From positions 372,001 to 436,000 of the forward strand of contig OZ242042.1 of NCBI GenBank assembly GCA_965204905.1: DNA of 64,000 nucleotides, given 5' to 3'. The position numbers and the translations under genes are program-made. The notes beneath the pieces were generated by a model. That model saw nothing but the letters and a program-made list of their open reading frames with translations, ran no database searches and had not been told where the DNA came from. Below are positions 16,362 to 26,266 of the stretch, one piece after another. The stretch's first letter is position 1, and the number at the start of each line of letters is the position of its first letter. Source of the DNA: Bin87 sp965204905. Lineage in GTDB: Bacteria > Chloroflexota > Dehalococcoidia > Lucifugimonadales > UBA3495.

Positions 16362-17513
16362 CTACCCGCCCTCACGCACTTCTTCCAGCTTGTGTACCGT
16401 TGTCAATTGAGATTCCGAGTATGGACCAGTAAGCCTTGATCGGCGCAGATTGAAAGCCCCGGCTAGATCTCCCGTTTGCAGGTGCGACAGGACAGGGTGT
16501 CTTGGCCCAGGAGATAGGCCTGGGATCTTCACGGACCCAGTGTTGGTGGCTAGCTCCAACATCATCCTAGAGTTACCAAGTTGGGTAACGCTTTGCACCG
16601 TCCCAATTACGTCCGTTGGCCATCTCTCTTGGCCTGGCTCTGCGGCTGCTAAACGGTAAGGGCCACAAGCCGGTCTGTAACGGCAAAAAGCGCAGGCTTG
16701 TGGGGTTGGCTTCGCCAACGTTGCTGGCAGCGAATCTCTGGAATGTGCCGCTCACGTCTCGTTGACTAGACGAAGTGATGCTCTCGCTTCGTCCAGCAGG
16801 TTTGAGCAGTCGTTCTTTGTGAACGGGACGTTTTGAATTTCTCCCGTCAATGACACCAACTCGAGCGATGTTGGCCATTGACCAAAGGTTTCGGCGTAAA
16901 GTCGGGCGTACATCTTCAGTTGAAGTTGGTAGGCTTCCCTCGGCTGGCTCGTGCCTCCAGGATCGGATTCGAGTAGAGCACCGGATTTATAATCCCGGAT
17001 GATGACACCGATGCTGGCTTCTCGAACAACTGCGTCAATCGTTCCTCTAACCAATCCGTCGGTGGACCTTACTGGAATTTCGTGCCCGTACGGCACTGGA
17101 GTCGCGGACCTTTCGTTGCTTCGAGGGATTGACCGGGCTTGTTTCGCAATGACGAGTGCATTGCGCGTAGTTCGGATACGTCGCACCTCCATGTCGGGAA
17201 CCGAATTTTCGAGAGGGGCTAGATGTCGCTCCAGCGGATAGGAATTGATCTCTGAATTTGCTTCGGCCACCAACTCGTGCCACCGGGCGATGGTGGCCGC
17301 TTCGTCTGCATCGAGTCTGCCCTGTCCAGCTTCGGCGAGTATTCGGTGGGAAATCGTTCCCACACGCGCCTTAGGCGACGCCGGCAACGGCGGAGGATTA
17401 CCGTTTCGTCGCCACACCTCCTTGAGTGCGCACTCTCGGATGACGCAGAACGAAGTCGGGGAGATAGTGTTTAAAGGCGTGAGGAAAGCAGGTAAGCGGT
17501 GGCTCTGTTTCAT
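16362..17513 (-). pseudogene. Cas4/RecB-like Fe-S nuclease with an in-frame stop
   Basis: The start ATG (17513) overlaps the stop of the giant helicase gene (ATGA). The frame runs 253 codons to TGA at 16752-16754, then continues open in the same frame to 16362. Before the stop are CVIREC (residues 23-28), the nuclease core GTIDAVV and VIIRDYKSG, and the Q-x3-Y helix LQLKMYARLYAE. After it are CAFCRYRPACGPY, the three C-terminal cysteines of a Cas4/AddB-type iron-sulfur cluster, and an OB-like strand region (WPTDVIGTVQSVTQLGNSRM). So a 383-aa enzyme appears to be cut by a single base change. The truncated form keeps the catalytic residues but loses the cluster. Natural stop-codon readthrough or sequence error are alternatives. 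Confidence 0.78.
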
Positions 17514-20500
17514 CCTTGTGGCCCGAGTTTTTGGTAGGCCCATGCCTGCCGTCTCAATAGATTGAAGGTGTCCAAGGTTTGGGGGTTCACTTGACTGCAA
17601 GCAGCAATGGCTTCTGCCAGCAAACCGCTCGGACGCGACGCGTCCCAAAGTGGGTGAATCACCAGCACTTGCCGGTTTCCTATTTCCAAGCCAGGTAGTG
17701 GGCCGAAATCACGCGCTTGCACGCTAAATGATGTGCAGAACGAGTTCCTGAGGTTAATTGCCTGTGCAATCCACCCGTCCAAGTCGGGGTTGGAGAAATC
17801 GTCGTCCAGCCCGCAAGCAAACCCGTCCGCTTCCAGCGCTCGTAGCAGAGAGGTGCCCAATCGCCAGTCGAGCAAACCATGGTACGGCATATTCCGGTAG
17901 TTCCTGAGACAACCGTAGCACGATGAGTCGCAGGACTCTTGATGATGTTGACCCAGCATGGTCCCGCTGATGCTGCCGGGCAATGAATTGGCGGCTATGG
18001 CAGACGTTAATATGTTTGGCCATCGCTCGTAAATCCACGCGGTGAACCCGGCACCATTCGCGAGATGGTCAGCGATGACGATTTCACCTATTCTGGTTCC
18101 ATCATCCAGCTCGACTTGCCGTACGTTGCTAATGTCGAACTCGTCAGGGTCGATGTCAAGCTGCTCGGCGGCGACCGCTTTGATGATGAACGCGGCTGAG
18201 TAGTAAGCTGCTTTGACGCCGGCAGTTCTTACCGGGTCTAGCAACAGACCGTGAGGGATAGTTCCAGGGCGTATGCGTAGCATATCCGTGGTTTTGGGTG
18301 CCACGATTGCGATTGACTCTTCTGCGTCTGCTGTAGCTGTAAATTGGATGTGGTTTTGAAAACGGGTGTCGACCCACTGGTTTTCTAAGCGCACGTTGCT
18401 CCTGGGATGCTTCGCGGTGCCGATCATTCCCGTGAAGAGCCGGCCGGATCTGTCATTTACCCTGTACAATCTCCCAGACTTAGAGAAGGCGGTCGCACTG
18501 TTAGTCCCGGCCACTGGCTGGCATGGATGCTCGTCCGATTCCGCCAAGGTACCGACCCCGGTCGGCATAAATTCCATGTCCTCTTGAGAATCTTCGCCCC
18601 AGCCTAGGTCAGTGCGGAAAGCTTGGGGGACGGCGAATTGGAAACTGCGGAAAGCTGGTTCATCGTTCGAGCCGCAGCCGCACTTTGGGCAATGGGCGTC
18701 CGAGGGTTCACTGTCGTATGTTTTGGTATAGTGGCATTGTCCACAACGTTGCATCCATCGCCGCGCCGGCAATGGGTCGCCCGGAGTTGGGAGCCATCTA
18801 TTCTGCCGTAACAGTAGCGGCGTCGTAAAACCGATTGCTCGATGAACGCGCTTGTCCTTAGTTCTTTGGGAGCCAGGAGCGAACTCTGTGACGGCCAAAT
18901 CAAGGTCGCGGTCGACAGTGAGGGGCTCCCTATTGTGAAGGCCGTGGTACAGTAACCGCACGCGGGATGGCATTCCGTACATCGGCAGCACGGCGTATTC
19001 GGCCAGTTGTTCCGCTAAACCGTCGCCCGTGATTTCGGGATTGGCGTATGCCTCGTCGATCTTGTCGCACAATTCTCGCCGTGCAAAATCTACCAGATCG
19101 CTTGTTGCAACACTATTGTGCAATCCTGTGCATAAAGCGTTGGCGATGAGGTCAACATCCTCAGATGCTGCGAGCCATTTACACACCGCGTCCCGCCGAT
19201 CTTGATTGCTGATCCATTCTGATGCCAAGCCGAATTCCCCGTGACTGTCCGGCGGAACCGGGCTTTCGTACCAATGTACTCCGGCCGAAAGGAAAGCCCG
19301 CCGCAGGCACTCTTTGGCCATTAGCCGTTGCACGATTTCTGGGCGGCCCATAGACAAGAACGGTACGCGTGGTAGGTCGCCGGTTATGCGATCTATGTTC
19401 TGGTAGAAAAACTCGTCGTGACTGCGCCCTCGACAGATGGTTAACACTGTCGCGAAGGGTTGCCCTCGCCGGCCAGCCCGCCCAGCGCGTTGTTGGTAGT
19501 TGAAACGTTGCGGCGGCATGTTGCCTTGAACCACACCTTGCAGGTTGCCAATGTCGACGCCTACCTCCATAGTGGTGGTTACGCTGACCATGTCGATTTC
19601 GTCGACCTCTTCCACTAGGGGGTATCTGGGATCATTCCGCAGATCGACGGTAATGTTGCGGAACAGCCTCTGCCGTTCTGGCTGGTCGTCGGTCTGGGCG
19701 GTTAGTTCCTCGGCGTGCAGGCGAATCGGTTGCCGTAATTCCGCCGCGCCCCTCGCGTAGTAGTTCTGGGCGTAAAGGTTGGCGCAGGTAGCGTCGGGTG
19801 ATGTGTCCAGCTCCCGCTGACAGAACGCGCTGGTGCAAATGCCGGGATTGTAAAGATGGGGGCGTTTGCAACTGAGGCAATGCCATACTGGGTCCTCCGG
19901 TAAGGCGACGCGGACCAGCAAATGCCTGGGTTCAATTCTGAAGTGGTGATGCCTGCCGATGTTGCATATTGCTTCCCGGACAGTCTCTAGCAACGTGTCC
20001 TCATCAGCCCCGTGAACGTTTGCGCATTTCTCGATAAAGTGACGGAAAGCAGCACGTACCGATCCCCAATCCGGCCAGTCTTGCGTTGGGTAATCGTTTT
20101 GGTCTTCTTGGGGATAGCGGAAGTAGTCCCCCAACATCCTCAGGGCACCGTTCAGAATGCTGGTTAAATTTTCCTTTTGGATATTGCAACCGGTAGCAAT
20201 ACGCTCGAGCTCATCATCGGGGAGTTCCAGCATGGCGTAGCCAAGCCCGCTGGCCTCGAACCCGAAGTAAGATCGGGCGAACAATACCGAGCAAATCTCG
20301 CTGGTGACCTTGGCCACAAGTTTGACTTGCCCCCGCTCCCGACCTGCCGGGGATAGATCTTGGGCCCAACCGCCTCCGACGTTGTCAAAATCGAACAACG
20401 TTGTCCACCGACGATATGCATCATCGTAATTGAACTCTTGGTAGAATATGTCCTGGCCGGCCGGGTTGACGCCGAGAACTTTCAACCTTTGGATTAGGGA

Positions 20501-23239
20501 GCCAGTCCTGTGCTCCGCCTCGCCGTTTTCAAAGAGGATGCGTAGGGGTACAGTCCGACTAGCCCGCAGTGCCGCCGCTTGGCTCAGTTTCGAGCGAGCG
20601 TCAACAATCGGTTTCACTTCCTCCAAAGCCTCGGTTAGCGATTTGCCCTCGCTAAGCAAGTCGGACAGTACTGTGTTGTCATCAGTGCTGGCCAGTCTTA
20701 CTATTTCCCTGCAACGTTCTAGGGCCACCGGATCGGATTTGGCTAGATTAGCGGCGTCCGTTGACACTGGTTGCCCCGTGGTCTGCAGGTCAGCCAGAAG
20801 TGCGGGTTCGGCTATGCCTACTTTCCGCAACTCGTCGTACATAGCCTCCCGTACTAGGTCGGTGTAATGCGTCCTTTCAATTCCGTTGGCGAGTTCTGCT
20901 GCGTCCTGCCGGCTGTCGGAGAATACTACCAGTTTCCTGGCGTCTGCCGGAAGGAAATGGAACATCTCCTTGGAAAGGATTTGGGTAACTCGCGCAAAGC
21001 CGGTGCGGAAGCCGCGCACCGGAGATTTCCGGTAGCGTCGGTACCGGTAGTTAACGGCGCATAGCGGACACACTGCGGGAAGAGCACTGGTCTCTTTTTC
21101 ACCCCGGCTATCGAGTACGAATGCATAGCCGGGGACCGGGCCGTCATTGCCTAGTCTTACCAACCCAGTTGCCGGATTCATGCTGGCTGCGATCCACTGG
21201 GCTGGGACAGCGCCGCCGTCGAGCGCGGGTTGTTGCCATCGGCTTGCAACATCAGGATTCAGTTGATTGTCTCCAGATGGCCAGAACACCGCGAATTCCG
21301 AATACCTCCGGCGTTCCACGAAACGGGCAGGCTGGCGGTCTGGTAGACCTTCGATGTCGGCGTCTGTAATCAACAACTCCCAGCCTCGCCCGTCAGGCAA
21401 CTCGAACCTACTGCCGCCAATCATCGTAGTCCCGCACTGTTCGCAGTAAAGTAGGTCTAGCACTCGGTGTGGCTGGTTGGGGTCGTTGCAAAGGATACGT
21501 GTATTGGTAAAAAGCTGGCCAGGCGTGCGACCTCCCGTCATTTCTTCCGGCGCGACCCCGCAACCCGGTTGGGTGCAGGCCCAGAGGCCCTCGATGTTCT
21601 TGAAAAACCAATGCATCCGGAACGAAGGGAGGTTGACACTATTCCCGCACAAATCCCGTACCGCCAGCAGGCCCTGCGTAGCGGTATCCAACGTGTCTTT
21701 ATCGCAATCGTTGCCGAACAATTGGCGTCCGAAATGCGAGAGGCTAGTAGCCTTGGTCATTTCGCCGTCTGTGCAAGCCGCCCGCATACGCGCGCCGACT
21801 TGCCAATCCTCTGATTGCAGTATGTCTTCTAAATCGCCGGCTACCCCGGTCGCACGTTGTAGTTCCGCGATGGCCGTTTCTTGGTCCAGTGCCGGGTTTT
21901 GTGCCAAGGCGACGAAAGGCTCTGTGGGCAGAAGTGCTTCGCCATCGTAGCTTGGGACATTTTCCTGCTTTCCAGGGACCAGTTGGGAGCTATTCCAGGC
22001 ACAACCAAAGAATTGTGACAGGAAGTCTAGGCTATCGTTATCATCTGGACTCAGCGATGCACTGGAACCCATAACCCTCAACTTCGGGCTATCCGGGCTC
22101 AGGCCCAGCCGGAGTAGCAGCAACTTTAACAGGTAGGCGACTTCGGTTCCTGCCGTGCCCCGATGAAGGTGCAATTCGTCAACGACGAGGTGGAAAACAC
22201 TGTCCTCTTTTTCCAGCCATCGCCGTGTCTTCTCGAAAATGCCGGCATCGGCGTCGCGCATCAGCATAACGCTGAGCATACTGAAGTTCGTGATGAGGAT
22301 GTCAGGTGGGTGGTCTTGCATATCCCAGCGGGAACGCATTTCAGCGCCGTCTAGGCGTGGAAAGAAATAACGGGCTTCCCGCTTGCCGGTATCCAAGTCG
22401 TGTTGTTCTGCAGCGTTAGCGGCGCCCTCAGCTTCCTTCAACCTACCAGCCAATCTGTCAATCCGGTCTCTGTTGGGATTCTGATGACCTCGTGCTTGCG
22501 TAGGGGCATTGCGTTCATGTCCGGGGATTGGTGTGCCTGAGTTATATCGCCCGAAGTAGAACCGATTGCCGTCCCGAGCGTGTTCAAACCAGTTGCGTGC
22601 TTCAGGTGAATCCAACGCTGCGCGCAGACGACTTAGCTGGTCTTCCACTAGAGCGTTCATTGGGTAGAGAATGAGACCGCGAATAGCAGCTTCCCGATTT
22701 TCATGACCTCGTTGTGGAACCCTCTGGCTTTTCCGGGCTGAGATACATTCTTGTCTCCAATCGCTGTCGTTCCACCAGTCATCCTGGTACTCCTGCTTCA
22801 ACCCGGGCTGGCTCCATCCAGCGGATTCACGGACCAAGTAGGCTAGCAGCGGTAACAGGAACGCTTCGGTTTTTCCCGACCCGGTACCGGCCGTTACCAC
22901 TGCGCTGGTACCCGATAGGATAGTCTGGAGCATCTCTACTTGGTGCTCGTAGAGGTCGAAATCTCCAATCAGTTGGCCAGCCAACACCAACTCTTGGAAA
23001 GCCGCGATTTCTGCCAGATTGAATCCGGGTAGCTCCGTAGCCGTCAGATCCCGGATTTTCTTGCCAGACGTGCGGTAGCGCGGTATGGGTTCGATCCAAG
23101 GTTCTTGGCAAATTGTTCCGGGCTGCTTAAGAAGCCTTTCGCGCTCCGCTTCCAGACCAGGGTACTGGGTGCCGAAGGCAGTTTTCACATAGTCGATGTA
23201 GCTGTCGCGAACTTTATCGAAGGCACTTTTGACGTCCAT
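17510..23239 (-). CDS. druE: giant DEAD/DEAH helicase with DUF1998-like C-terminus, DruE-like
   Basis: A 1,909-aa cytosolic protein. Domain order: Q-motif region (DLYEHQVEML, about 95-104), Walker A TAGTGSGKT (116-124), DELH box (about 353), motif III GSSAS, a long middle part, the C-terminal helicase lobe with SVTTTMEVGVDIG and QRAGRAGRRGQ (about 1253), a zinc finger (CGQCHYTKTYDSEPSDAHCP, about 1500) and the DUF1998-like cysteine block CDSSCYGCLRNYR (about 1770). Size and architecture are those of DruE, the hallmark of Druantia antiphage systems. ATG 23239 has AGGTGAG five bases upstream; GTG 23248 is an alternative. The upstream stop is 5 bp away and the nuclease downstream overlaps by 4 bp. 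Confidence 0.85.
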   Translation of the reverse strand: MDVKSAFDKVRDSYIDYVKTAFGTQYPGLEAERERLLKQPGTICQEPWIEPIPRYRTSGKKIRDLTATELPGFNLAEIAAFQELVLAGQLIGDFDLYEHQVEMLQTILSGTSAVVTAGTGSGKTEAFLLPLLAYLVRESAGWSQPGLKQEYQDDWWNDSDWRQECISARKSQRVPQRGHENREAAIRGLILYPMNALVEDQLSRLRAALDSPEARNWFEHARDGNRFYFGRYNSGTPIPGHERNAPTQARGHQNPNRDRIDRLAGRLKEAEGAANAAEQHDLDTGKREARYFFPRLDGAEMRSRWDMQDHPPDILITNFSMLSVMLMRDADAGIFEKTRRWLEKEDSVFHLVVDELHLHRGTAGTEVAYLLKLLLLRLGLSPDSPKLRVMGSSASLSPDDNDSLDFLSQFFGCAWNSSQLVPGKQENVPSYDGEALLPTEPFVALAQNPALDQETAIAELQRATGVAGDLEDILQSEDWQVGARMRAACTDGEMTKATSLSHFGRQLFGNDCDKDTLDTATQGLLAVRDLCGNSVNLPSFRMHWFFKNIEGLWACTQPGCGVAPEEMTGGRTPGQLFTNTRILCNDPNQPHRVLDLLYCEQCGTTMIGGSRFELPDGRGWELLITDADIEGLPDRQPARFVERRRYSEFAVFWPSGDNQLNPDVASRWQQPALDGGAVPAQWIAASMNPATGLVRLGNDGPVPGYAFVLDSRGEKETSALPAVCPLCAVNYRYRRYRKSPVRGFRTGFARVTQILSKEMFHFLPADARKLVVFSDSRQDAAELANGIERTHYTDLVREAMYDELRKVGIAEPALLADLQTTGQPVSTDAANLAKSDPVALERCREIVRLASTDDNTVLSDLLSEGKSLTEALEEVKPIVDARSKLSQAAALRASRTVPLRILFENGEAEHRTGSLIQRLKVLGVNPAGQDIFYQEFNYDDAYRRWTTLFDFDNVGGGWAQDLSPAGRERGQVKLVAKVTSEICSVLFARSYFGFEASGLGYAMLELPDDELERIATGCNIQKENLTSILNGALRMLGDYFRYPQEDQNDYPTQDWPDWGSVRAAFRHFIEKCANVHGADEDTLLETVREAICNIGRHHHFRIEPRHLLVRVALPEDPVWHCLSCKRPHLYNPGICTSAFCQRELDTSPDATCANLYAQNYYARGAAELRQPIRLHAEELTAQTDDQPERQRLFRNITVDLRNDPRYPLVEEVDEIDMVSVTTTMEVGVDIGNLQGVVQGNMPPQRFNYQQRAGRAGRRGQPFATVLTICRGRSHDEFFYQNIDRITGDLPRVPFLSMGRPEIVQRLMAKECLRRAFLSAGVHWYESPVPPDSHGEFGLASEWISNQDRRDAVCKWLAASEDVDLIANALCTGLHNSVATSDLVDFARRELCDKIDEAYANPEITGDGLAEQLAEYAVLPMYGMPSRVRLLYHGLHNREPLTVDRDLDLAVTEFAPGSQRTKDKRVHRAIGFTTPLLLRQNRWLPTPGDPLPARRWMQRCGQCHYTKTYDSEPSDAHCPKCGCGSNDEPAFRSFQFAVPQAFRTDLGWGEDSQEDMEFMPTGVGTLAESDEHPCQPVAGTNSATAFSKSGRLYRVNDRSGRLFTGMIGTAKHPRSNVRLENQWVDTRFQNHIQFTATADAEESIAIVAPKTTDMLRIRPGTIPHGLLLDPVRTAGVKAAYYSAAFIIKAVAAEQLDIDPDEFDISNVRQVELDDGTRIGEIVIADHLANGAGFTAWIYERWPNILTSAIAANSLPGSISGTMLGQHHQESCDSSCYGCLRNYRNMPYHGLLDWRLGTSLLRALEADGFACGLDDDFSNPDLDGWIAQAINLRNSFCTSFSVQARDFGPLPGLEIGNRQVLVIHPLWDASRPSGLLAEAIAACSQVNPQTLDTFNLLRRQAWAYQKLGPQG

Positions 23240-23244
23240 TGGTC

Positions 23245-24225
23245 TCACCTGTAATTCCGGATTGCTTGATCCAGTTTGGCGGCGACATTATTGAAGACGC
23301 TAGGTGGCACGCCGGAGAATTTTAGGTAGCGCCCTCTGGGGTTCGATTGCAATTCTTCTGCCAGGGTTGGGCAGAGCCCGCTGCATAGGCCGAATGCTCT
23401 GGCTAACAATGTAGGCAGTGGTGCTCCGAGGGGTACAAGGGCGCTCTGGTTTTCTGGAGAGTAGTGCAGTACCCTTCGAGTAGTCGCGGCGAGGATTGCG
23501 TATCTTCCCCAGTCTAGGTCAACTTCCGCCGATTGTTCGCCTTGCCACAGGCGGTAATGCCACATTGTCGTTCTCGGGTCCCTGTACCTGCTCAATCGCC
23601 GTTCTAGCCTGGTTTCGTTTGGAGCGCGGAATTGGAGCCGTGCTGTATCAAAATCCTCGCAATGCCAGTTGAGTTCCCGGTAATTGGACCACAACAGATT
23701 TTGACGGTATTCGGACAATGAAATTGACACTTGCGCCAGTATGCGGGCCGGTGTCGTTTCCACGTACTGGGCACCGACTTTATCTGCCACGGACTTTATC
23801 CAAGCCCTATCTTCTGCCCTGAGTTCTACGCGCGTTGGAGCATACGGGCTGGCAGTTGACTGGGATTCAATCAGCGCTTCCACGCCTGCGCTTTGTGATT
23901 CTGCCCGCAGGTCTTCCACGAAGTTGGGCGACCTAGCGCCACACAGCACGGCCTTGGGCGAGCCTAGACCCGGTAAGGCGGCCAATACCGGCGGAGCGAT
24001 ATGCACCTGTATGCTACCGGGTTCCAACTCCAAGTCAATGTGCCCGAGTGCGCTCAATTCACGAAGGGCGCGCCAGCGGTGGCCGGTAGCGGCTTCCGTA
24101 GGCTCGTAACCAGCAGTTCCCGCGCTCGTGCGCTGTAACTCGTCGAAGCATTGCTTGAACTGGCGCCAGGACGTTTGACGCCATGCCGACAGCGCGAACA
24201 GCAGGATGTCACCGTTTTCATACAT
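23245..24225 (-). CDS. 326-aa Druantia-operon protein, DruG position
   Basis: A soluble 326-aa protein starting MYENGDILLFALSAWRQTSW. A helical N-terminal half (FKQCFDELQRTSAGTAGYEP and following) looks like a small winged helix; the rest is mixed alpha/beta with YYRLWQGEQ-like and YLKFSGVPPSVF segments. No catalytic motif was recognised. It overlaps the upstream gene by 8 bp and ends 5 bp before the helicase. In type II Druantia the gene before druE is druG, so the assignment rests on position and size only. Confidence 0.7.
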   Translation of the reverse strand: MYENGDILLFALSAWRQTSWRQFKQCFDELQRTSAGTAGYEPTEAATGHRWRALRELSALGHIDLELEPGSIQVHIAPPVLAALPGLGSPKAVLCGARSPNFVEDLRAESQSAGVEALIESQSTASPYAPTRVELRAEDRAWIKSVADKVGAQYVETTPARILAQVSISLSEYRQNLLWSNYRELNWHCEDFDTARLQFRAPNETRLERRLSRYRDPRTTMWHYRLWQGEQSAEVDLDWGRYAILAATTRRVLHYSPENQSALVPLGAPLPTLLARAFGLCSGLCPTLAEELQSNPRGRYLKFSGVPPSVFNNVAAKLDQAIRNYR

Positions 24226-26266
24226 TACGAGCCGACTCTTGGAGCAGTAGCCACAACGTGCGTTGGTGCTGGTCCCGTGGTGGCGCGATGCGCTTCCGCT
24301 GGTGCCAAATGACTTTTTTCCAGTCCTGCACTTGCCTGCGCGTTGGAGTGAAAGACGAGTTTTCAGGCTGTGTCGTGTCCAAGAGTTCCCCAGTGAACAT
24401 GGCGGTCAATTTTCTACCTTGCTTTTTGATTGCCCAAGCAGGAATCCAGTCCATGGGGAACGATTCCCTCGGCCATGTCGCAATTTGGCCAGGGCGCCGG
24501 CCGATTAGGAATCCTTGTACGCCACCCATTTCGTAAGCGAAATCCTCGAACATCTCAGCGGCGGTGGCGAACATTCCATTACCCGTACCGCTGACATAAG
24601 CCCCGGCGATGGAAGGTTCATCTTCGTCAAACGCGGTACGGGTGCCTGCGTGTCCAAGGAAAAATCCGGGTTCCGTTTGTGTCACGCTGAAGTCGCCGGT
24701 AAGGAACAGGGACAAGCGATCCACTGCCTCACCTTCCCTCGCTTCTAGGGAAATCCTGGACTCGGTCGGCAAATTACCAGCAAGCGTGAAGATTCTGCCG
24801 TCTCTCGACCGCGATAGTACTAGGTCGCCACAATATACCTCGGTGTCCGTTGTACCGCCAGACAACGATACTGAGGGAGGTGCGAAATGGAAAAAGTTGT
24901 TCCCGACCCGGCTACGGATACCACCAACTAGCCGGAGACGAGTTCTGGACGTAAATGACAATGCGGTGAACTCCTCCCTAACTGCTGCGTCGCTGATGGC
25001 AGATTCTACACTAGCGAATCGCCATCCTTCCGGTAGGCCCTGAGTGATCTCAATTTCCTGGAAGCCCCGGCATTCCGTGGTCGCCCACCGTTCTAGGCGA
25101 GGCCACACGGCTTCGGAGTACGCCAGGTAAAAAGGCTGTTCTCTGGGCACTGTGTGGGTTTCGACAAAGCCGTTGATGCCTTCCCAGATGCCGTTAGTGA
25201 ATATCCTCAAGTCGCGCCCTGGCAGCTTCAACTGCAATCCGCGAACATCGGCATTCATCGTTGTCCCATTGTTCCAGTCAAGTTGGCTGGCGTCCAAGGG
25301 TTCTCCGGTTGAATGGTTCTTGAACGGCAGCGACCAATCGTTCCCGGCGTCTCCTGCTTCCAGTTCACCATCAATGAACAGCCCGTCATCGGGAAATTCG
25401 CGGTTTAGCTTGCACCGTAATGAAGTTTTGATGGTGCCGGATACTCGGTCCAAATCTACGCAAATCCGGAGTCCTGCGAGAGCGGCCGGGTATTGTTGAG
25501 GACCATGGCCCGGGACAGATTCTTGGACAGTCCCATCCCACGTGGAGAGTTCTTCGGCAACAGCGCCCAGCAAAGCGTAGTGCAAGTCGACGTATTGCCG
25601 GCTTTCTGCCAGCCGGACGGTTTTTGCGCGTAGCACTTGCCGTGCCAGGGGACTGCGGAGTGTCCTCGCTAGCTCGTCTGCTGGATAGTCTCCTGCTGGT
25701 GCCAAACCTGCTTCGTAAAAGATCCGCGGCAGGTTTCTCCTATCCTGTTCTACTAGCAAAGATTGGGATAGCGGGTACCCGACGTGGATATACCCGCCGA
25801 TTGAGCGAGCTTGGAATATCCCCAGTCCCCCTTGCTGGTCATGGACTGACCAATCTTCCAAGTCTTCCCATAGCTGGTCCATGCGGTCAAAGTAGCGTAC
25901 CATTCCATTGCGGCGCTCCACCATTAGCTCCCAAAGCCGGGGGTAGTAGGCGTTGGGCGCAAAGTCGCCGCTCATGTCGCCAGCGAGTATGAACAAAACT
26001 AGGTAACCAATGTAAGGTGGGTAAAGCGACCCGCTTTCGCGCCAACCCGTGAACGCGTCCAGGGCTCTCTGGCAGACACGTTCGCAGTAGCCAACATCAG
26101 TTGGCGGTCCCACGACGGCGACGCGGAATGTGCCAGCCTCTGGCATGGCCTGCTCCATCTCGTCAATCATCTCTTGATTGACGTAGAGGTAGACGTTGCG
26201 ACCGGCCATGTCGGAGTTGAAGAAGCGCGCGGCCAGCGCGTCGTTCCATTGCTGGTAGGAGTTCAT
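24218..26266 (-). CDS. 682-aa Druantia-operon protein, DruF position
   Basis: A 682-aa soluble protein with no recognised catalytic site. The N-terminal 150 residues are aromatic and helical (YPPYIGYLVLFILAGDMSGD), followed by a helical segment to about 250, and a beta-rich C-terminal half with repeated strands such as LRLVGGIRSRVGNNFFHFAP and VSLSGGTTDTEVYCGDLVLS that suggests beta-sandwich folds. The C-terminus is basic (KKVIWHQRKRIAPPRDQHQR). ATG at 26266 overlaps the glycosylase stop (ATGA). By order it corresponds to DruF of type II systems; homology should be checked with profiles. Confidence 0.7.
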   Translation of the reverse strand: MNSYQQWNDALAARFFNSDMAGRNVYLYVNQEMIDEMEQAMPEAGTFRVAVVGPPTDVGYCERVCQRALDAFTGWRESGSLYPPYIGYLVLFILAGDMSGDFAPNAYYPRLWELMVERRNGMVRYFDRMDQLWEDLEDWSVHDQQGGLGIFQARSIGGYIHVGYPLSQSLLVEQDRRNLPRIFYEAGLAPAGDYPADELARTLRSPLARQVLRAKTVRLAESRQYVDLHYALLGAVAEELSTWDGTVQESVPGHGPQQYPAALAGLRICVDLDRVSGTIKTSLRCKLNREFPDDGLFIDGELEAGDAGNDWSLPFKNHSTGEPLDASQLDWNNGTTMNADVRGLQLKLPGRDLRIFTNGIWEGINGFVETHTVPREQPFYLAYSEAVWPRLERWATTECRGFQEIEITQGLPEGWRFASVESAISDAAVREEFTALSFTSRTRLRLVGGIRSRVGNNFFHFAPPSVSLSGGTTDTEVYCGDLVLSRSRDGRIFTLAGNLPTESRISLEAREGEAVDRLSLFLTGDFSVTQTEPGFFLGHAGTRTAFDEDEPSIAGAYVSGTGNGMFATAAEMFEDFAYEMGGVQGFLIGRRPGQIATWPRESFPMDWIPAWAIKKQGRKLTAMFTGELLDTTQPENSSFTPTRRQVQDWKKVIWHQRKRIAPPRDQHQRTLWLLLQESARNV

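Noticed and set aside
16752..16754. Selenocysteine at the TGA
   Set aside because: No SECIS-like hairpin was evident after the codon and the position is not a catalytic cysteine of this family.
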